Position numbers and translations under genes: made by a program | NCBI RefSeq assembly: GCF_026340465.1 | Contig: NZ_JAPEPC010000001.1 | Coordinates: forward strand, 6,518,501-6,582,500 | DNA length: 64,000 nucleotides | Origin: Streptomyces sp. NBC_01306 | GTDB lineage: Bacteria; Actinomycetota; Actinomycetes; Streptomycetales; Streptomycetaceae | Direction: 5' to 3' | In this document: positions 26,308-34,897 of the stretch, piece after piece | How the letters are laid out: the number at the start of each line of letters is the position of its first letter | How positions within the stretch are numbered: the first letter of the stretch is position 1 | The notes under the pieces: model-generated | Database searches by the model: none | What the model was told of the DNA's origin: nothing | What the model saw: the letters and a program-made list of their open reading frames with translations, nothing else

Positions 26308-27807
26308 ATGACGCAGTGGACTTCGGCGGTCGGCGCGGCGCAGCTGGCCCGGCAGCTCAGCACCCAGCAGTCACGGCCGGCCGGACCCGGCACGCGCAGG
26401 CCGCCCGCCTACCGGGCGCTCGCCGACGGCATCAGGGTGCTCGTCCTCGAAGGCCGCGTCCCGGTGGCCGCACGGCTGCCCGCCGAGCGGGAACTGGCGG
26501 TCGCGCTGGCGGTGAGCCGCACCACGGTGGCCGCCGCCTACGAGGCACTGCGTACCGAGGGCTTCCTGGAGTCCCGCCGCGGCGCGGGCAGTTGGACCGC
26601 GGTCCCGGCCGGCAACCCGCTGCCCGCCCGGGGTCTGGAACCGCTGCCGCCCGAGACGCTCGGCTCGATGATCGACCTCGGCACCGCCGCGCTGCCCGCG
26701 CCGGAGCCCTGGCTCACGCGCTCGGTCCAGGGCGCGCTCGAAGAGCTGGCGCCGTACGCGCACACCCACGGCGACTACCCGGCGGGGCTGCCGGCGCTGC
26801 GCCAGAAACTGGCCGACCGCTACACGGAGCAGGGCATCCCGACCATGCCCGAGCAGATCATGGTGACCACCGGGGCGATGGGCGCCATGGACGCCATCTG
26901 CCACCTGTTCGCCGGGCGCGGCGAGCGCATCGCCGTCGAGTCGCCCTCGTACGCCAACATCCTCCAGCTGATGCGGGAGGCCGGGGCGCGGCTGGTGCCG
27001 GTCGCGATGGCCGAAGGGCTCAGTGGCTGGGATCTGCCCAGGTGGCGGCAGGTGCTGCGCGACGCGGCCCCCCGTATCGCCTATGTGGTGGCCGACTTCC
27101 ACAACCCGACCGGCGCGCTCGCCGACGAGGACCAGCGGCGCGGTCTTGTGGACGCGGCCCGCTCGGCCGGCACCGTCCTGGTCGTCGACGAGACGATGAC
27201 CGAGCTGCTCCTCGACGAGGAGACCGAAATGCCCCGCCCGGTCTGCGCCTTCGACCCGGCCGGCAGCACGGTGCTGACGGTGGGCTCGGCGAGCAAGGCG
27301 TTCTGGGCCGGTATGCGGATCGGCTGGGTGCGCGCCGCGCCCGACGTGATCCGCAGCCTGGTGTCCGCCCGGGCCTACGCCGACCTGGGCACCCCTGTGC
27401 TTGAGCAGCTGGCCGTCAACTGGCTGATGAGCACCGGGGGGTGGGAGCAGGCCGTCGATATCCGCCGCTCGCAGGCCAGGGAGAACCGCGACGCGCTGGT
27501 CGGCGCCGTCCGCAGGGAGCTGCCCGACTGGGAGTTCGACGTGCCGCACGGCGGGCTGACGCTCTGGGTGCGGACGGGCGGGCTCTCCGGCTCCCGGCTC
27601 GCCGAGGTCGGGGAGCGGGTCGGCGTCCGGGTCCCCTCCGGGCCCCGGTTCGGGGTCGACGGGGCCTTCGAGGGGTATGTGCGGCTGCCGTTCACCGTCG
27701 GGGGCCGGGTGGCCGACGAGGCCGCGCTGCGGCTGGCGGCCGCCGCGCGGCTGGTCGGAACCGGCGCGAGCACCGGCACCGAAGCCCCGCGGACGTTCGT
27801 GGCCTGA
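26308..27807 (+). CDS. MocR-type regulator (GntR HTH fused to aminotransferase domain)
   Basis: 499 residues; ATG 26308. N-terminal GntR winged helix (YRALADGIRVLVLEGRVPVA, then LPAERELAVALAVSRTTVAA) to about residue 120, then a class I aminotransferase-fold domain. The PLP Lys is in VGSASKAFWAGMRIGWVR, and DFHNPTGALAD is the substrate/PLP loop. MocR proteins use the PLP domain as a sensor. Divergent from yczE with a 108-nt spacer that holds the direct repeat GTGGACTG at 26230 and 26294 and two GGCCAA copies, possible binding sites. It most likely controls the yczE operon. Confidence 0.92.
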   Translation: MTQWTSAVGAAQLARQLSTQQSRPAGPGTRRPPAYRALADGIRVLVLEGRVPVAARLPAERELAVALAVSRTTVAAAYEALRTEGFLESRRGAGSWTAVPAGNPLPARGLEPLPPETLGSMIDLGTAALPAPEPWLTRSVQGALEELAPYAHTHGDYPAGLPALRQKLADRYTEQGIPTMPEQIMVTTGAMGAMDAICHLFAGRGERIAVESPSYANILQLMREAGARLVPVAMAEGLSGWDLPRWRQVLRDAAPRIAYVVADFHNPTGALADEDQRRGLVDAARSAGTVLVVDETMTELLLDEETEMPRPVCAFDPAGSTVLTVGSASKAFWAGMRIGWVRAAPDVIRSLVSARAYADLGTPVLEQLAVNWLMSTGGWEQAVDIRRSQARENRDALVGAVRRELPDWEFDVPHGGLTLWVRTGGLSGSRLAEVGERVGVRVPSGPRFGVDGAFEGYVRLPFTVGGRVADEAALRLAAAARLVGTGASTGTEAPRTFVA

Positions 27808-27859
27808 GCCCTTCTCGCCGAACCCCCGTCAGCCCCCCCCCGTCGCCCCGGGGGCCCCG

Positions 27860-29515
27860 TCAGCCCTCGGCCGCCACCGGCGCCGCCTCCATGGGGCGCG
27901 GCCCGGTCTCCAGCCGGTCGGCCTCCAGCGGAGTCGCCTCCACCGGGGCCTTCTCCATCGGCGCGGGCTCCGCGGTGGCCTGCTGCGTCACCGGTGCCGG
28001 CTCCGGCGCGCCCTGCCGGCCGGGGAGCAGATCCAGTACGGCCTTGCGGTGCGCCTCACTGGTCGCGTCGTCGTACGGGTCGGGGGTGGCCGGGACCTGG
28101 AGCCGGAGGACCGGCCCGGACCCGAGCCGCGCATAGCCGCGTCCCGGCGGGGTGCCGGGCGTCGGCGTGGTGTGGGGCGGCGTGCCGAGCAGGGCCTCGA
28201 TCTGGTCCTCGGGCGCCGATCCGAGCACGACGCGGGCGCGGGTGTGGCGCCGGACGGCGTCGCTCAGCGCGTCCACCGTGTCGGACTGGTCGGCCACCAC
28301 CACCGTGACGCCGGCCGCCCTGCCGTGCCGCAGGGGGACCTGCAGCAGCTCCTGGGGGTCGGTGCGCCCGTCGGCCGCCGCCAGATGCCCGAAGACGCTG
28401 GGCCGGTCGAGCAGGATCCACAGCGGGCGCCTGGTGTCCTCGGGCGTGGGATGCCCGGACTGCCTGGCGCGGTTGGCCGCGATCAGCCGCCGCTCGGTCT
28501 CGTGCGCCGCCCATTCCAGGGTGCTCAGGGCCCCGGCGAGTCCGCACTCGACGGCGAGCACCCCGTCGCGGCCGGTGAGGCAGGCGTACTCCCCGGTCCC
28601 GCTGCCCTCGATGATCACCACGTCGCCGTACCGCAGCGCCTGGAGCGCGATCGAGCGCAGCAGTGTGGTGGTCCCGCTGCCCGGCTCGCCCACGACGAGC
28701 AGATGCGGTTCCGTCGAGCGCGCGCCGGTCCGCCAGACGACGGGCGGTGCGTCGGCCTGCTCCTCGCCGTCCCGCACCGGCACCGTGCGCCGCACCGCGT
28801 CCGGGTCGGTGAAGCCGAGGACGGTCTCGCCGGGTCCGGTGACGAAGGGCTGCGCCGCGATCGTGGTGGACAGAGCGGGCAGCACGCTCATCGCGAGCCG
28901 GTTGTTCTCCTCGTCCCAGTCGAAGCGGTATTCGCGCCCGCGCCCTGACTTGGCGTGCAGGAGCTGCTCGATCCGGGTGCGGGACGCGGCTTCGCCGTCG
29001 GTGAAGTGCGCCGGATACGCGACGTGCAGCGCGGTGAGCCGTCCGTCGCCGTCGAAGGTGTAGTCGCTGAACGCCTCGTCCCACGCGCCTCCGTGGCAGA
29101 AGAGGGGAGCCGGGTCGTCGGGGACGGAGAAGTACGGCACCAGGGCCTCGTACAGCGCCTGGAGCCGGGCGGTCTCCGCCTCGTCGGGCCCGGTCTTCAC
29201 CACGGTCCGCTCGTGCCCCTGCCAGGCGGCCGCGGCCATCACCGTGATCAGGGCGAGCAGCGGCCCGTACGGGATGAGCGCGACCACCAGGACGCAGGCC
29301 GCGACGAGGAACAGCACGGGACCGCGCCGGTCCTTGGGTGTCGCGGCCCACCGCTGTCGCCCGGCCGAGGCCAGCTTGCGCAGGCCACGCCCGATGGTGA
29401 TCAGTGGATGGAGCACGTCGGTGGCGCTGTCGGCGGCCGTCCGCGCGATCTCGCGGCTGCGGGTGATCGATGCGCTGCTGCTGCTCAGAATGCGGGGAAG
29501 TGGTCGCCGGGCCAC
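27860..29515 (-). CDS. membrane-anchored P-loop-like protein with degenerate Walker A
   Basis: 551 residues, ATG 29515. Basic N-terminus, two membrane helices near 66-98 (VLFLVAACVLVVALIPYGPL and LALITVMAAAAW), then a large cytoplasmic region. An FtsK/TraB-like nucleotide-binding core is suggested by LLVVGEPGSGTTTLLRSIA (271-290), DVVIIEGSG, RPLWILLDRPSVF as a Walker B-like strand and VTVVVADQSDT. The invariant Walker Lys is Thr282. The last 55 residues are Pro/Ala/Glu-rich and disordered. It follows a 64-aa membrane protein by 39 nt, presumably one operon. I recall the pair only as uncharacterised Streptomyces proteins. Confidence 0.75.
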   Translation of the reverse strand: MARRPLPRILSSSSASITRSREIARTAADSATDVLHPLITIGRGLRKLASAGRQRWAATPKDRRGPVLFLVAACVLVVALIPYGPLLALITVMAAAAWQGHERTVVKTGPDEAETARLQALYEALVPYFSVPDDPAPLFCHGGAWDEAFSDYTFDGDGRLTALHVAYPAHFTDGEAASRTRIEQLLHAKSGRGREYRFDWDEENNRLAMSVLPALSTTIAAQPFVTGPGETVLGFTDPDAVRRTVPVRDGEEQADAPPVVWRTGARSTEPHLLVVGEPGSGTTTLLRSIALQALRYGDVVIIEGSGTGEYACLTGRDGVLAVECGLAGALSTLEWAAHETERRLIAANRARQSGHPTPEDTRRPLWILLDRPSVFGHLAAADGRTDPQELLQVPLRHGRAAGVTVVVADQSDTVDALSDAVRRHTRARVVLGSAPEDQIEALLGTPPHTTPTPGTPPGRGYARLGSGPVLRLQVPATPDPYDDATSEAHRKAVLDLLPGRQGAPEPAPVTQQATAEPAPMEKAPVEATPLEADRLETGPRPMEAAPVAAEG

Positions 29516-29554
29516 GTCTGTCTCCTGGGGTGGGTGGGAAACGGTTACCGAGGG

Positions 29555-29749
29555 TCAGAACTTGATTCCGCCCAGCATGCTGGCCAGGCTCGCACCGCCG
29601 GCCGTGATGCTCGGTGCGATGGCGGTACCCGCGACGTAGAAGCCGAAGAGGGCACAGACGAGCCCGTGGGAGGCCTTGAGTCCGTCCTTCTTGAAGAAGA
29701 GGAAGGAGATGATGCCCAGCAGTACGACGCCTGAGATGGAAAGGATCAT
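29555..29749 (-). CDS. small membrane protein, partner of the downstream ATPase-like gene
   Basis: 64 residues; ATG 29749 has AGGAG 7 nt upstream, so the longer frame from 29800 is rejected. Two membrane helices (MILSISGVVLLGIISFLF and ASHGLVCALFGFYVAGTAI) linked by FKKDGLK, then a Gly/Ala-rich tail ending MLGGIKF. Size and topology resemble Spd-type or holin-like membrane proteins, but I do not recognise a characterised family. 39 nt upstream of the P-loop-like gene. Confidence 0.72.
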   Translation of the reverse strand: MILSISGVVLLGIISFLFFKKDGLKASHGLVCALFGFYVAGTAIAPSITAGGASLASMLGGIKF

Positions 29750-29841
29750 GAGTGTTCTCCTGGTTGGGGGGACAGTCACCATGAGTTCTTCCAGGTTCAC
29801 AGAAAGTATCTATGCGATAAAAGGTGCAAATGGGTTAAATA

Positions 29842-29858
29842 TCAGGTAATTCACCTGA
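29842..29858. promoter_or_regulatory. palindrome in AT-rich divergent spacer
   Basis: TCAGGTAATTCACCTGA, perfect 6-bp arms and a 5-nt centre, lies in an unusually AT-rich stretch (about 29795-29855) between the 64-aa membrane protein gene and the ankyrin gene. Candidate operator; regulator unknown. Confidence 0.4.
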
Positions 29859-29977
29859 CTGGCCGATGGGGATGTACGGGCCGTGCCAGGCTCCCGGGGC
29901 GGGCAGTAATCTGTCGGTTCACTCGTACGGCTCACCTGCCGTACCCCGAGGTCACGGCATGGAAGGCGGTACGCGCG

Positions 29978-30370
29978 ATGAGCGAGGCTCCGGACCCCGA
30001 GGTGGTCGAGCTGGCGACGAAGGTCTTCGACCTCGCCAGGCAGGGGGAGGCCGACGCGCTCGCCGCGTACGTCGACGCGGGGGTCCCGGCGAACCTCACC
30101 AACGACCGCGGCGACACCCTGGTGATGCTCGCCGCCTACCACGGCCACGCGGCGACGGTGGAGGCCCTCATCACCCGCGGCGCCGAGGCCGACCGGGCCA
30201 ACGACCGGGGCCAGACCCCGCTGGCCGGTGCGGTCTTCAAGGGCGAGGACGCGGTGATCCGCGCACTGCTCGCCGGCGGCGCCGATCCGGAGGCCGGGAC
30301 TCCGTCCGCCGTGGATACCGCGCGGATGTTTGGGAAGACGGAGCTGGTGGAGCTGTTCGGCGCCCGCTGA
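29978..30370 (+). CDS. ankyrin repeat protein
   Basis: 130 residues; ATG follows GAAGGCGG. Three ankyrin-type repeats: GEADALAAYVDAGVPANLTN, then DRGDTLVMLAAYHGHAATVE and DRGQTPLAGAVFKGEDAVIR, each with the G-x-T-P/L-L-x-x-A pattern. No signal peptide or membrane helix, so a small cytoplasmic protein-binding module. Partner unknown. Conserved in size with short ankyrin proteins of other Streptomyces. Confidence 0.88.
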   Translation: MSEAPDPEVVELATKVFDLARQGEADALAAYVDAGVPANLTNDRGDTLVMLAAYHGHAATVEALITRGAEADRANDRGQTPLAGAVFKGEDAVIRALLAGGADPEAGTPSAVDTARMFGKTELVELFGAR

Positions 30371-30464
30371 CCGGCCTGTCGTAAATGTGGTCGCGGTGGC
30401 GATTTGGCTGGGTCATCATGACGTCGCGGGTCCACATCGGACCACCGACGAGAGGCAGAGGAAG

Positions 30465-30524
30465 ATGAACTGCACCAAGCAGATGGCAACGGGCGGCCGG
30501 ACATGTTGTTGCGCGGCCAGGTAG
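30465..30524 (+). CDS. short Cys-rich upstream ORF (candidate leader peptide)
   Basis: 19 codons, product MNCTKQMATGGRTCCCAAR. The ATG is preceded by AGAGGCAGAGGAAG, a plausible ribosome site. A run of three Cys codons near the end recalls the Cys-rich leader peptides of actinobacterial attenuators. It ends 46 nt before the HEAT-repeat gene. No protein homologue known to me; a regulatory uORF is inference. Confidence 0.4.
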   Translation: MNCTKQMATGGRTCCCAAR

Positions 30525-30574
30525 TCCACGTATCCCGGTTGCGTCTACAGCTTGATGTGAGGCCTCTTCCATGA
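30503..30574 (+). CDS. second upstream ORF overlapping the HEAT gene start
   Basis: 23 codons starting ATG 30503 inside the Cys-rich uORF and ending in a TGA that overlaps the ATG of the HEAT-repeat gene (ATGA). The geometry would allow translational coupling. No ribosome site precedes it, so this could be chance. Confidence 0.25.
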   Translation: MLLRGQVVHVSRLRLQLDVRPLP

Positions 30575-31989
30575 ACGATCCAGTCATAGCGCCGAGCGGC
30601 ACCTTGCTCGGCCTCCTCCAGCGGGGCCGCGGCGACGGCACGCTGCACGCGCTCGCCGCACCGCGCAAGGAAGCGCTGGCCGCCCTGAACCACTGCGTCC
30701 TGAGCGACCCCCGCCACGACTGGCAGGTCGAGAACCGCTCGCTCTACTACGCGCGCCTCTACCTCGACCTCGACGGCGGGCTCGGCGAGATCGAGCGGCA
30801 CCTCTTCGTCCCGGACGACCACTTCGTCACCGAGGACAGCAGGACCGGGCTCGCCCTCGCGGTACTGGGTCACCTCGCCTCGTACGACAGGGACGACGCG
30901 CTCGCGCTGCTGCGGCGGTACGCGGCGACCGGCTCCAACTGGGCCTGGGCGCTCGACGAACTCGCCCTGCGTGACGACGACGCGGGGCTGCGCGCTCTGG
31001 CCGTGCCCGTACTTGGCCGGTTCCCCGCCACCCCGCAGGGCGAGGCCGAGCTGGCCGCCGCCGTGCGCGACGCCTACGAACCCCGGCCCTGGTGGCTGTG
31101 GGCCGATGATCCGCGGGATTCGGTGGGCGCCCGGGTCAGGGCCGCCGCGGAGCAGGGGTCCTTCGACCGCTGGCAGCGGCAGATGCGCCCGACGGGCCCC
31201 CGCCCCGGCTGGAGCGTGCAGGCCGTCTTCGACTGGGCGCAGCAGGGACTGAAGCGCGGCAGCGAACTGCATCTGCCCGCCGCCCGCTGCCTCACCGCCG
31301 TGGCCGGTCCCGGGGACCGCGCCGCGATCGTCGAGGCCGCCCGCAGCGGTACGGACGGAGCCCGCTGCGCGGCGCTGCACTATCTCGCCGAGGCGCGGGA
31401 CCCCGCCGTGCTGGACCTCATCGAAGCCGCGGTGGACAGCCCCTCCCGTACCGTCGCGGAGACGGCCGTGGCCGCCTTCGAGCGGATGTGCGGAGACGAG
31501 GCGGTGGACCGCGCGCGCTGCTGGGTGCAGCGGCCCGACGCGCTGGGTGCGTCGGCCGCCGGTGTGCTCGCCGGGCGCGGCGGGGTGCAGGACGCACACC
31601 TGGTGCTCGGCGCGCTGCGCGAGACCGTCCGGGCCGACGGCCCCGACGCGGCCCTGCTCTGGACGCTCGTCGACGGGGCCGGCCGGCTCGGCATCGCCTG
31701 TGCGGCGCCCGTCCTGCGCCATGTGTACCGCGAGACGGCCTCCTCGCATCTGCGCGGCAGCGCGGCCCGCGCGCTCGCCGCCACCGACCCGTCCTTCGGC
31801 GCCGGATTCGCCGTCGAGTGCCTGTGGGACTGCGAGGAGACCACCCGGGAGGTGGCCGCCCTGCACGCCGAGACCGGCGACGTCCGGGTGGTCGACCGGC
31901 TCCGCCGGCTGGCCGCCGATCCCGCGGAGGAGGCCGAGGTGCAGACCGCGGTCCGCAACCGGATCGGCACCGAGGGGACCGCGGTCTGA
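30571..31989 (+). CDS. HEAT-repeat protein
   Basis: 472 residues of alpha-helical repeats. Repeat-like units include DGARCAALHYLAEARDPAVL, SRTVAETAVAAFERMCGDEA and LRGSAARALAATDPSFGAGF, spaced about 30-40 residues, as in PBS-lyase/HEAT proteins. No signal peptide, membrane helix or catalytic motif; a cytoplasmic scaffold is the likely role. ATG 30571 overlaps the stop of a short upstream ORF. GAGGCCTCTTCC precedes the start. Partner unknown. Confidence 0.82.
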   Translation: MNDPVIAPSGTLLGLLQRGRGDGTLHALAAPRKEALAALNHCVLSDPRHDWQVENRSLYYARLYLDLDGGLGEIERHLFVPDDHFVTEDSRTGLALAVLGHLASYDRDDALALLRRYAATGSNWAWALDELALRDDDAGLRALAVPVLGRFPATPQGEAELAAAVRDAYEPRPWWLWADDPRDSVGARVRAAAEQGSFDRWQRQMRPTGPRPGWSVQAVFDWAQQGLKRGSELHLPAARCLTAVAGPGDRAAIVEAARSGTDGARCAALHYLAEARDPAVLDLIEAAVDSPSRTVAETAVAAFERMCGDEAVDRARCWVQRPDALGASAAGVLAGRGGVQDAHLVLGALRETVRADGPDAALLWTLVDGAGRLGIACAAPVLRHVYRETASSHLRGSAARALAATDPSFGAGFAVECLWDCEETTREVAALHAETGDVRVVDRLRRLAADPAEEAEVQTAVRNRIGTEGTAV

Positions 31990-31999
31990 CGCGGCCACG

Positions 32000-32022
32000 C
32001 CGCCCGCTCCACCACCGGGCGG
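32000..32022 (+). terminator. terminator-like hairpin after the HEAT gene
   Basis: CCGCCCG and CGGGCGG form a perfect 7-bp stem with a 9-nt loop, 11 nt after the HEAT-repeat stop. The rest of the 204-nt gap to the convergent pxpC gene shows nothing else I can support. Confidence 0.4.
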
Positions 32023-32193
32023 GCCCCCGGCCGCCGGATCACCCGACGTCCGGCTGCGAACACGCCGGGAAGGAACTGGCGTACGCCGTGGGGCTGTTGG
32101 GACATGGGTTGTGCGCTGAACACCTCGGCCGGAAGCTGTGACAGCCTCGTCCACCCTGTACACCCGACGGGCGGGCCAATGCAGCCGGCAGGA

Positions 32194-33156
32194 TCAAACG
32201 GGCGTCCGGTCCGGGGCGCCGGGCGACGGCGGCGCCGGACGGCCGTGTACGGGAACGAACACCACCGGAGTCCCCGGCACCGCCTGCGCCGCAGCCCCGA
32301 GCCGGTCCTCGGGGACGACACCGATCACCGGGTAGCCCCCGGTCACCGGATGATCGGCGAGGAAGAGCACCGGCAGCCCGTCGGGCGGCACCTGCACCGC
32401 GCCCAGAACCATTCCCTCACTGGGGAGTTCGGCGCCGTCCGCGCGTTCCAGGGGCGGGCCCTCGGTGCGCAGGCCGATGCGGTTGCTCGCGGCCGAGACC
32501 CGGTAGCCGGCCTCCGGCAGGGCCCGCAGTGCCGCATCCGTGAACCGGTCCGCACGGGGGCCAAGCACCAGCGGGAGCACCAGCTCGTCCGGGGGAGCAG
32601 GCAGCGGGACCGCGTCCACCGGGCCCGGCGGCGGTTCACCCGGGACCCCCAGCGGCAGCAACTGCCCGGCCTCCAGCGGTGCGGGGCCCAGGCCGGAGAG
32701 CAGATCGGTGGCCCGGCTGCCCAGCACCGGCCGCACGGCGACGCCACCGCCGAACGCCACATAACTGCGCAGCCCCCCGACCGCCCCGCCCACGTCGAGC
32801 ACGGCACCCGCCGGCACCCTTACCGGCGCGCCCCAGGCGGCGGGGCGGCCGTCGATCCGTACCGGACAGGGCGCACCGGTCACGGCCGCCGTGACATCCG
32901 TACGGACCCGCACCGCGGTGCCGTCGAGTGTGGTCTCCAGGGTGGCGGCGCCCGCCGCGTTACCGGCGAGAAGGTTCGCCAGCCGGTGCGCGGCCGGGTC
33001 CAGGGCGCCCGAGCGCGGAACGCCGAGATGCGCGTGGCCCGGACGCCCGAGGTCCTGCACGGTGGTGAGCGCCCCGGCACGCACGACCTCCAGCGCATCC
33101 GGAACTCCCGCATCCGGCACCCCGGCGCCCGGATCTCCCGGGCCGGTCGCCCTCAT
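32194..33156 (-). CDS. pxpC: 5-oxoprolinase subunit C (biotin-dependent carboxyltransferase-like)
   Basis: Subunit of the ATP-dependent PxpABC enzyme that opens 5-oxoproline to glutamate. 320 residues, ATG 33156 overlapping the pxpB stop (ATGA). KipA/AHS2-type motifs: LEVVRAGALTTVQDLGRPG, HLGVPRSGALDPAAHRLANL, YVAFGGGVAV and the C-terminal NRIGLRTEGP plus MVLGAVQVPPDGLPVLFLAD. Full family length. Third gene of pxpA-pxpB-pxpC. Confidence 0.94.
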   Translation of the reverse strand: MRATGPGDPGAGVPDAGVPDALEVVRAGALTTVQDLGRPGHAHLGVPRSGALDPAAHRLANLLAGNAAGAATLETTLDGTAVRVRTDVTAAVTGAPCPVRIDGRPAAWGAPVRVPAGAVLDVGGAVGGLRSYVAFGGGVAVRPVLGSRATDLLSGLGPAPLEAGQLLPLGVPGEPPPGPVDAVPLPAPPDELVLPLVLGPRADRFTDAALRALPEAGYRVSAASNRIGLRTEGPPLERADGAELPSEGMVLGAVQVPPDGLPVLFLADHPVTGGYPVIGVVPEDRLGAAAQAVPGTPVVFVPVHGRPAPPSPGAPDRTPV

Positions 33157-33773
33157 GCCGCCTCCTCCGTCGTGAACCGCACCCGCGCGCCCGGGACCAG
33201 CAGCGCCGCGGGCTCGCGGTCCTGGTCCCACAGCACCGCGCCGGTGGTGCCGATCAGCTGCCAGCCGCCGGGGGACGAGCGGGGGTAGATGCCCGCGTAG
33301 GTGTCGGCGAGAGCGACCGAACCGGCGGGCACAGCCGTACGGGGCGTGGCCCTGCGCGGCAGCCGGAGCCGGTCGGGAAGCCCGGACAGATAGCCGAAGC
33401 CGGGCACGAAACCGCAGAAGGCGACCCGGAACCGGAGGCCGCCGACGATTCCCGGGACGTCCTCAGGCGCCACCTGCCAGTGGTCCGCCACCTCCGCCAG
33501 ATCGGGGCCGTCGTAGCGCACGGCGATCTCGATCTCAGGACCGCCGGTCCCGGCGGACGGCGGCACGGTCCAGGTGGTGAGCCGGGCGGCGAGCTCCCGG
33601 GGGCGGGCCAGACCGTCCAGCAGTACGGTCCGGGCGGCCGGCACGATCTCCGTCACCGGGGGAAGCTCACCGGCGTCGCGCCTGCGCAGCAGCTCGGCGT
33701 GGAACGCCTCCGTCTCCGGCGCCGACTCCAGCTCGACGAGCAGGGCGTGTTCGCCCACCGGCAGCACCCTCAC
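33153..33773 (-). CDS. pxpB: 5-oxoprolinase subunit B (KipI-like)
   Basis: 206 residues. GTG 33773 is chosen because GAGGGG lies 8 nt upstream; another GTG six nt further out is too close to it. KipI/AHS1 motifs: VLPVGEHALLVELES, FCGFVPGFGYLSGLPDRLRL and GSVALADTYAGIYPRSSPGG followed by GWQLIGTT. It acts with PxpC and PxpA in the cytoplasm. 49 nt after pxpA; its stop overlaps pxpC. Confidence 0.94.
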   Translation of the reverse strand: MRVLPVGEHALLVELESAPETEAFHAELLRRRDAGELPPVTEIVPAARTVLLDGLARPRELAARLTTWTVPPSAGTGGPEIEIAVRYDGPDLAEVADHWQVAPEDVPGIVGGLRFRVAFCGFVPGFGYLSGLPDRLRLPRRATPRTAVPAGSVALADTYAGIYPRSSPGGWQLIGTTGAVLWDQDREPAALLVPGARVRFTTEEAA

Positions 33774-33822
33774 CGGCACGGCCCCTCGTGCGGCCGGCGC
33801 CCTCCGCCGCGTGGCCGGGCCG

Positions 33823-34611
33823 TCATGCGAAGGGCTCCAGCACCACACCGGCGGCGAGCAGTTCCCGGCGGACCCGCAGTGCGATGTCCGCCGCCCCCGG
33901 GGTGTCGCCGTGCAGACAGAGCGACCGCGCGTCGACGGTGACGGGCTCCCCGGTGACCGCGGCCACCGAGTGGTCGCGCACCATGGCCAGCGCCCGGGCG
34001 ACCACCGCGTCCGGCTCGTGCACCACCGCCCCGGGCCTGCTGCGCGGAACGAGTGTGGCCTGCGCGGTGTACGCGCGGTCGGCGAAGGCCTCCGGCACCG
34101 AGGCCAGCCCCGCGTCCGCTGCTGCCGCCAGCAGCCGGGAGCCGGGCAGCCCGAGCACCGGCAGCGCGCCCCCGGCGAGCCGCACGCCCGCGACGACCGC
34201 GCCCGCCTGCTCCTCGTCGTGGACGGTGCGGTTGTAGAGCGCGCCGTGCGGTTTGACATACGACACCCGGCTGCCGGCGGCCCGCGCGAAGAGCTCCAAC
34301 GCGCCGATCTGATAGGCGACTTCGTCGGCCAGCTCACCGGCGGGGACATCCATGGCGCGCCTCCCGAAACCCGCCAGGTCGCGGTACGAGACCTGGGCGC
34401 CGATCCGTACACCGCGAGCGGCGGCCAGTTCGCAGACCCGGCGCATGGTCGACGGGTCGCCCGCGTGGAAACCGCAGGCGACATTGGCACTGGTGACGAC
34501 GGACAGCAGCGCCTCGTCGTCGGTGAGCGTCCAGCGGCCGAACCCCTCACCGAGGTCGGCGTTGAGATCGACCACGGCCGGGGCGGCGGCGGTCGGGGCG
34601 GTCGTGCTCAT
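33823..34611 (-). CDS. pxpA: 5-oxoprolinase subunit A (LamB/YcsF family)
   Basis: 262 residues; ATG 34611 follows GGAGGG at 6 nt. LamB/YcsF motifs: VVDLNADLGEGFGRW at the N-terminus, ANVACGFHAGDPSTM with likely metal ligands, AGSRVSYVKPHGALYN and TVDARSLCLHGDTPGA. Full length. First gene of the operon pxpABC; the complete set supports 5-oxoproline recycling. Confidence 0.95.
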   Translation of the reverse strand: MSTTAPTAAAPAVVDLNADLGEGFGRWTLTDDEALLSVVTSANVACGFHAGDPSTMRRVCELAAARGVRIGAQVSYRDLAGFGRRAMDVPAGELADEVAYQIGALELFARAAGSRVSYVKPHGALYNRTVHDEEQAGAVVAGVRLAGGALPVLGLPGSRLLAAAADAGLASVPEAFADRAYTAQATLVPRSRPGAVVHEPDAVVARALAMVRDHSVAAVTGEPVTVDARSLCLHGDTPGAADIALRVRRELLAAGVVLEPFA

Positions 34612-34646
34612 ACGGCTCCCTCCGGGAGCGGGACGGGGTTCGCACC

Positions 34647-34678
34647 GGGGCGGGATCCGGGGCGGGATCCGGGGCGGA
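34647..34678. repeat. 12-bp tandem repeat in the pxpA/condensin spacer
   Basis: GGGGCGGGATCC repeated about 2.7 times in the 286-nt divergent spacer between pxpA and the condensin-like operon. Function unknown; may be simple slippage or lie near the pxp promoter. Confidence 0.6.
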
Positions 34679-34897
34679 CCGAAGGTGGTTGCTGGGTGCA
34701 CCGGACGGTGGACAGGGCGTGGTCCGGGGGTGGTTCACGGGGTGGACAGTCGTGGCCCCGGAGGTGCGTACGGGCGGATCCGGGCCCGGTCCGGGGAGCA
34801 CGAAGCCTAGCCGCCGCAGGCCGAGCGGGCCCGGTGGACAGGCGCCCCATCCGCGCCGTTTCGACCGTTGTCAGTGCGAGGACCTAATCTGTGCAAC

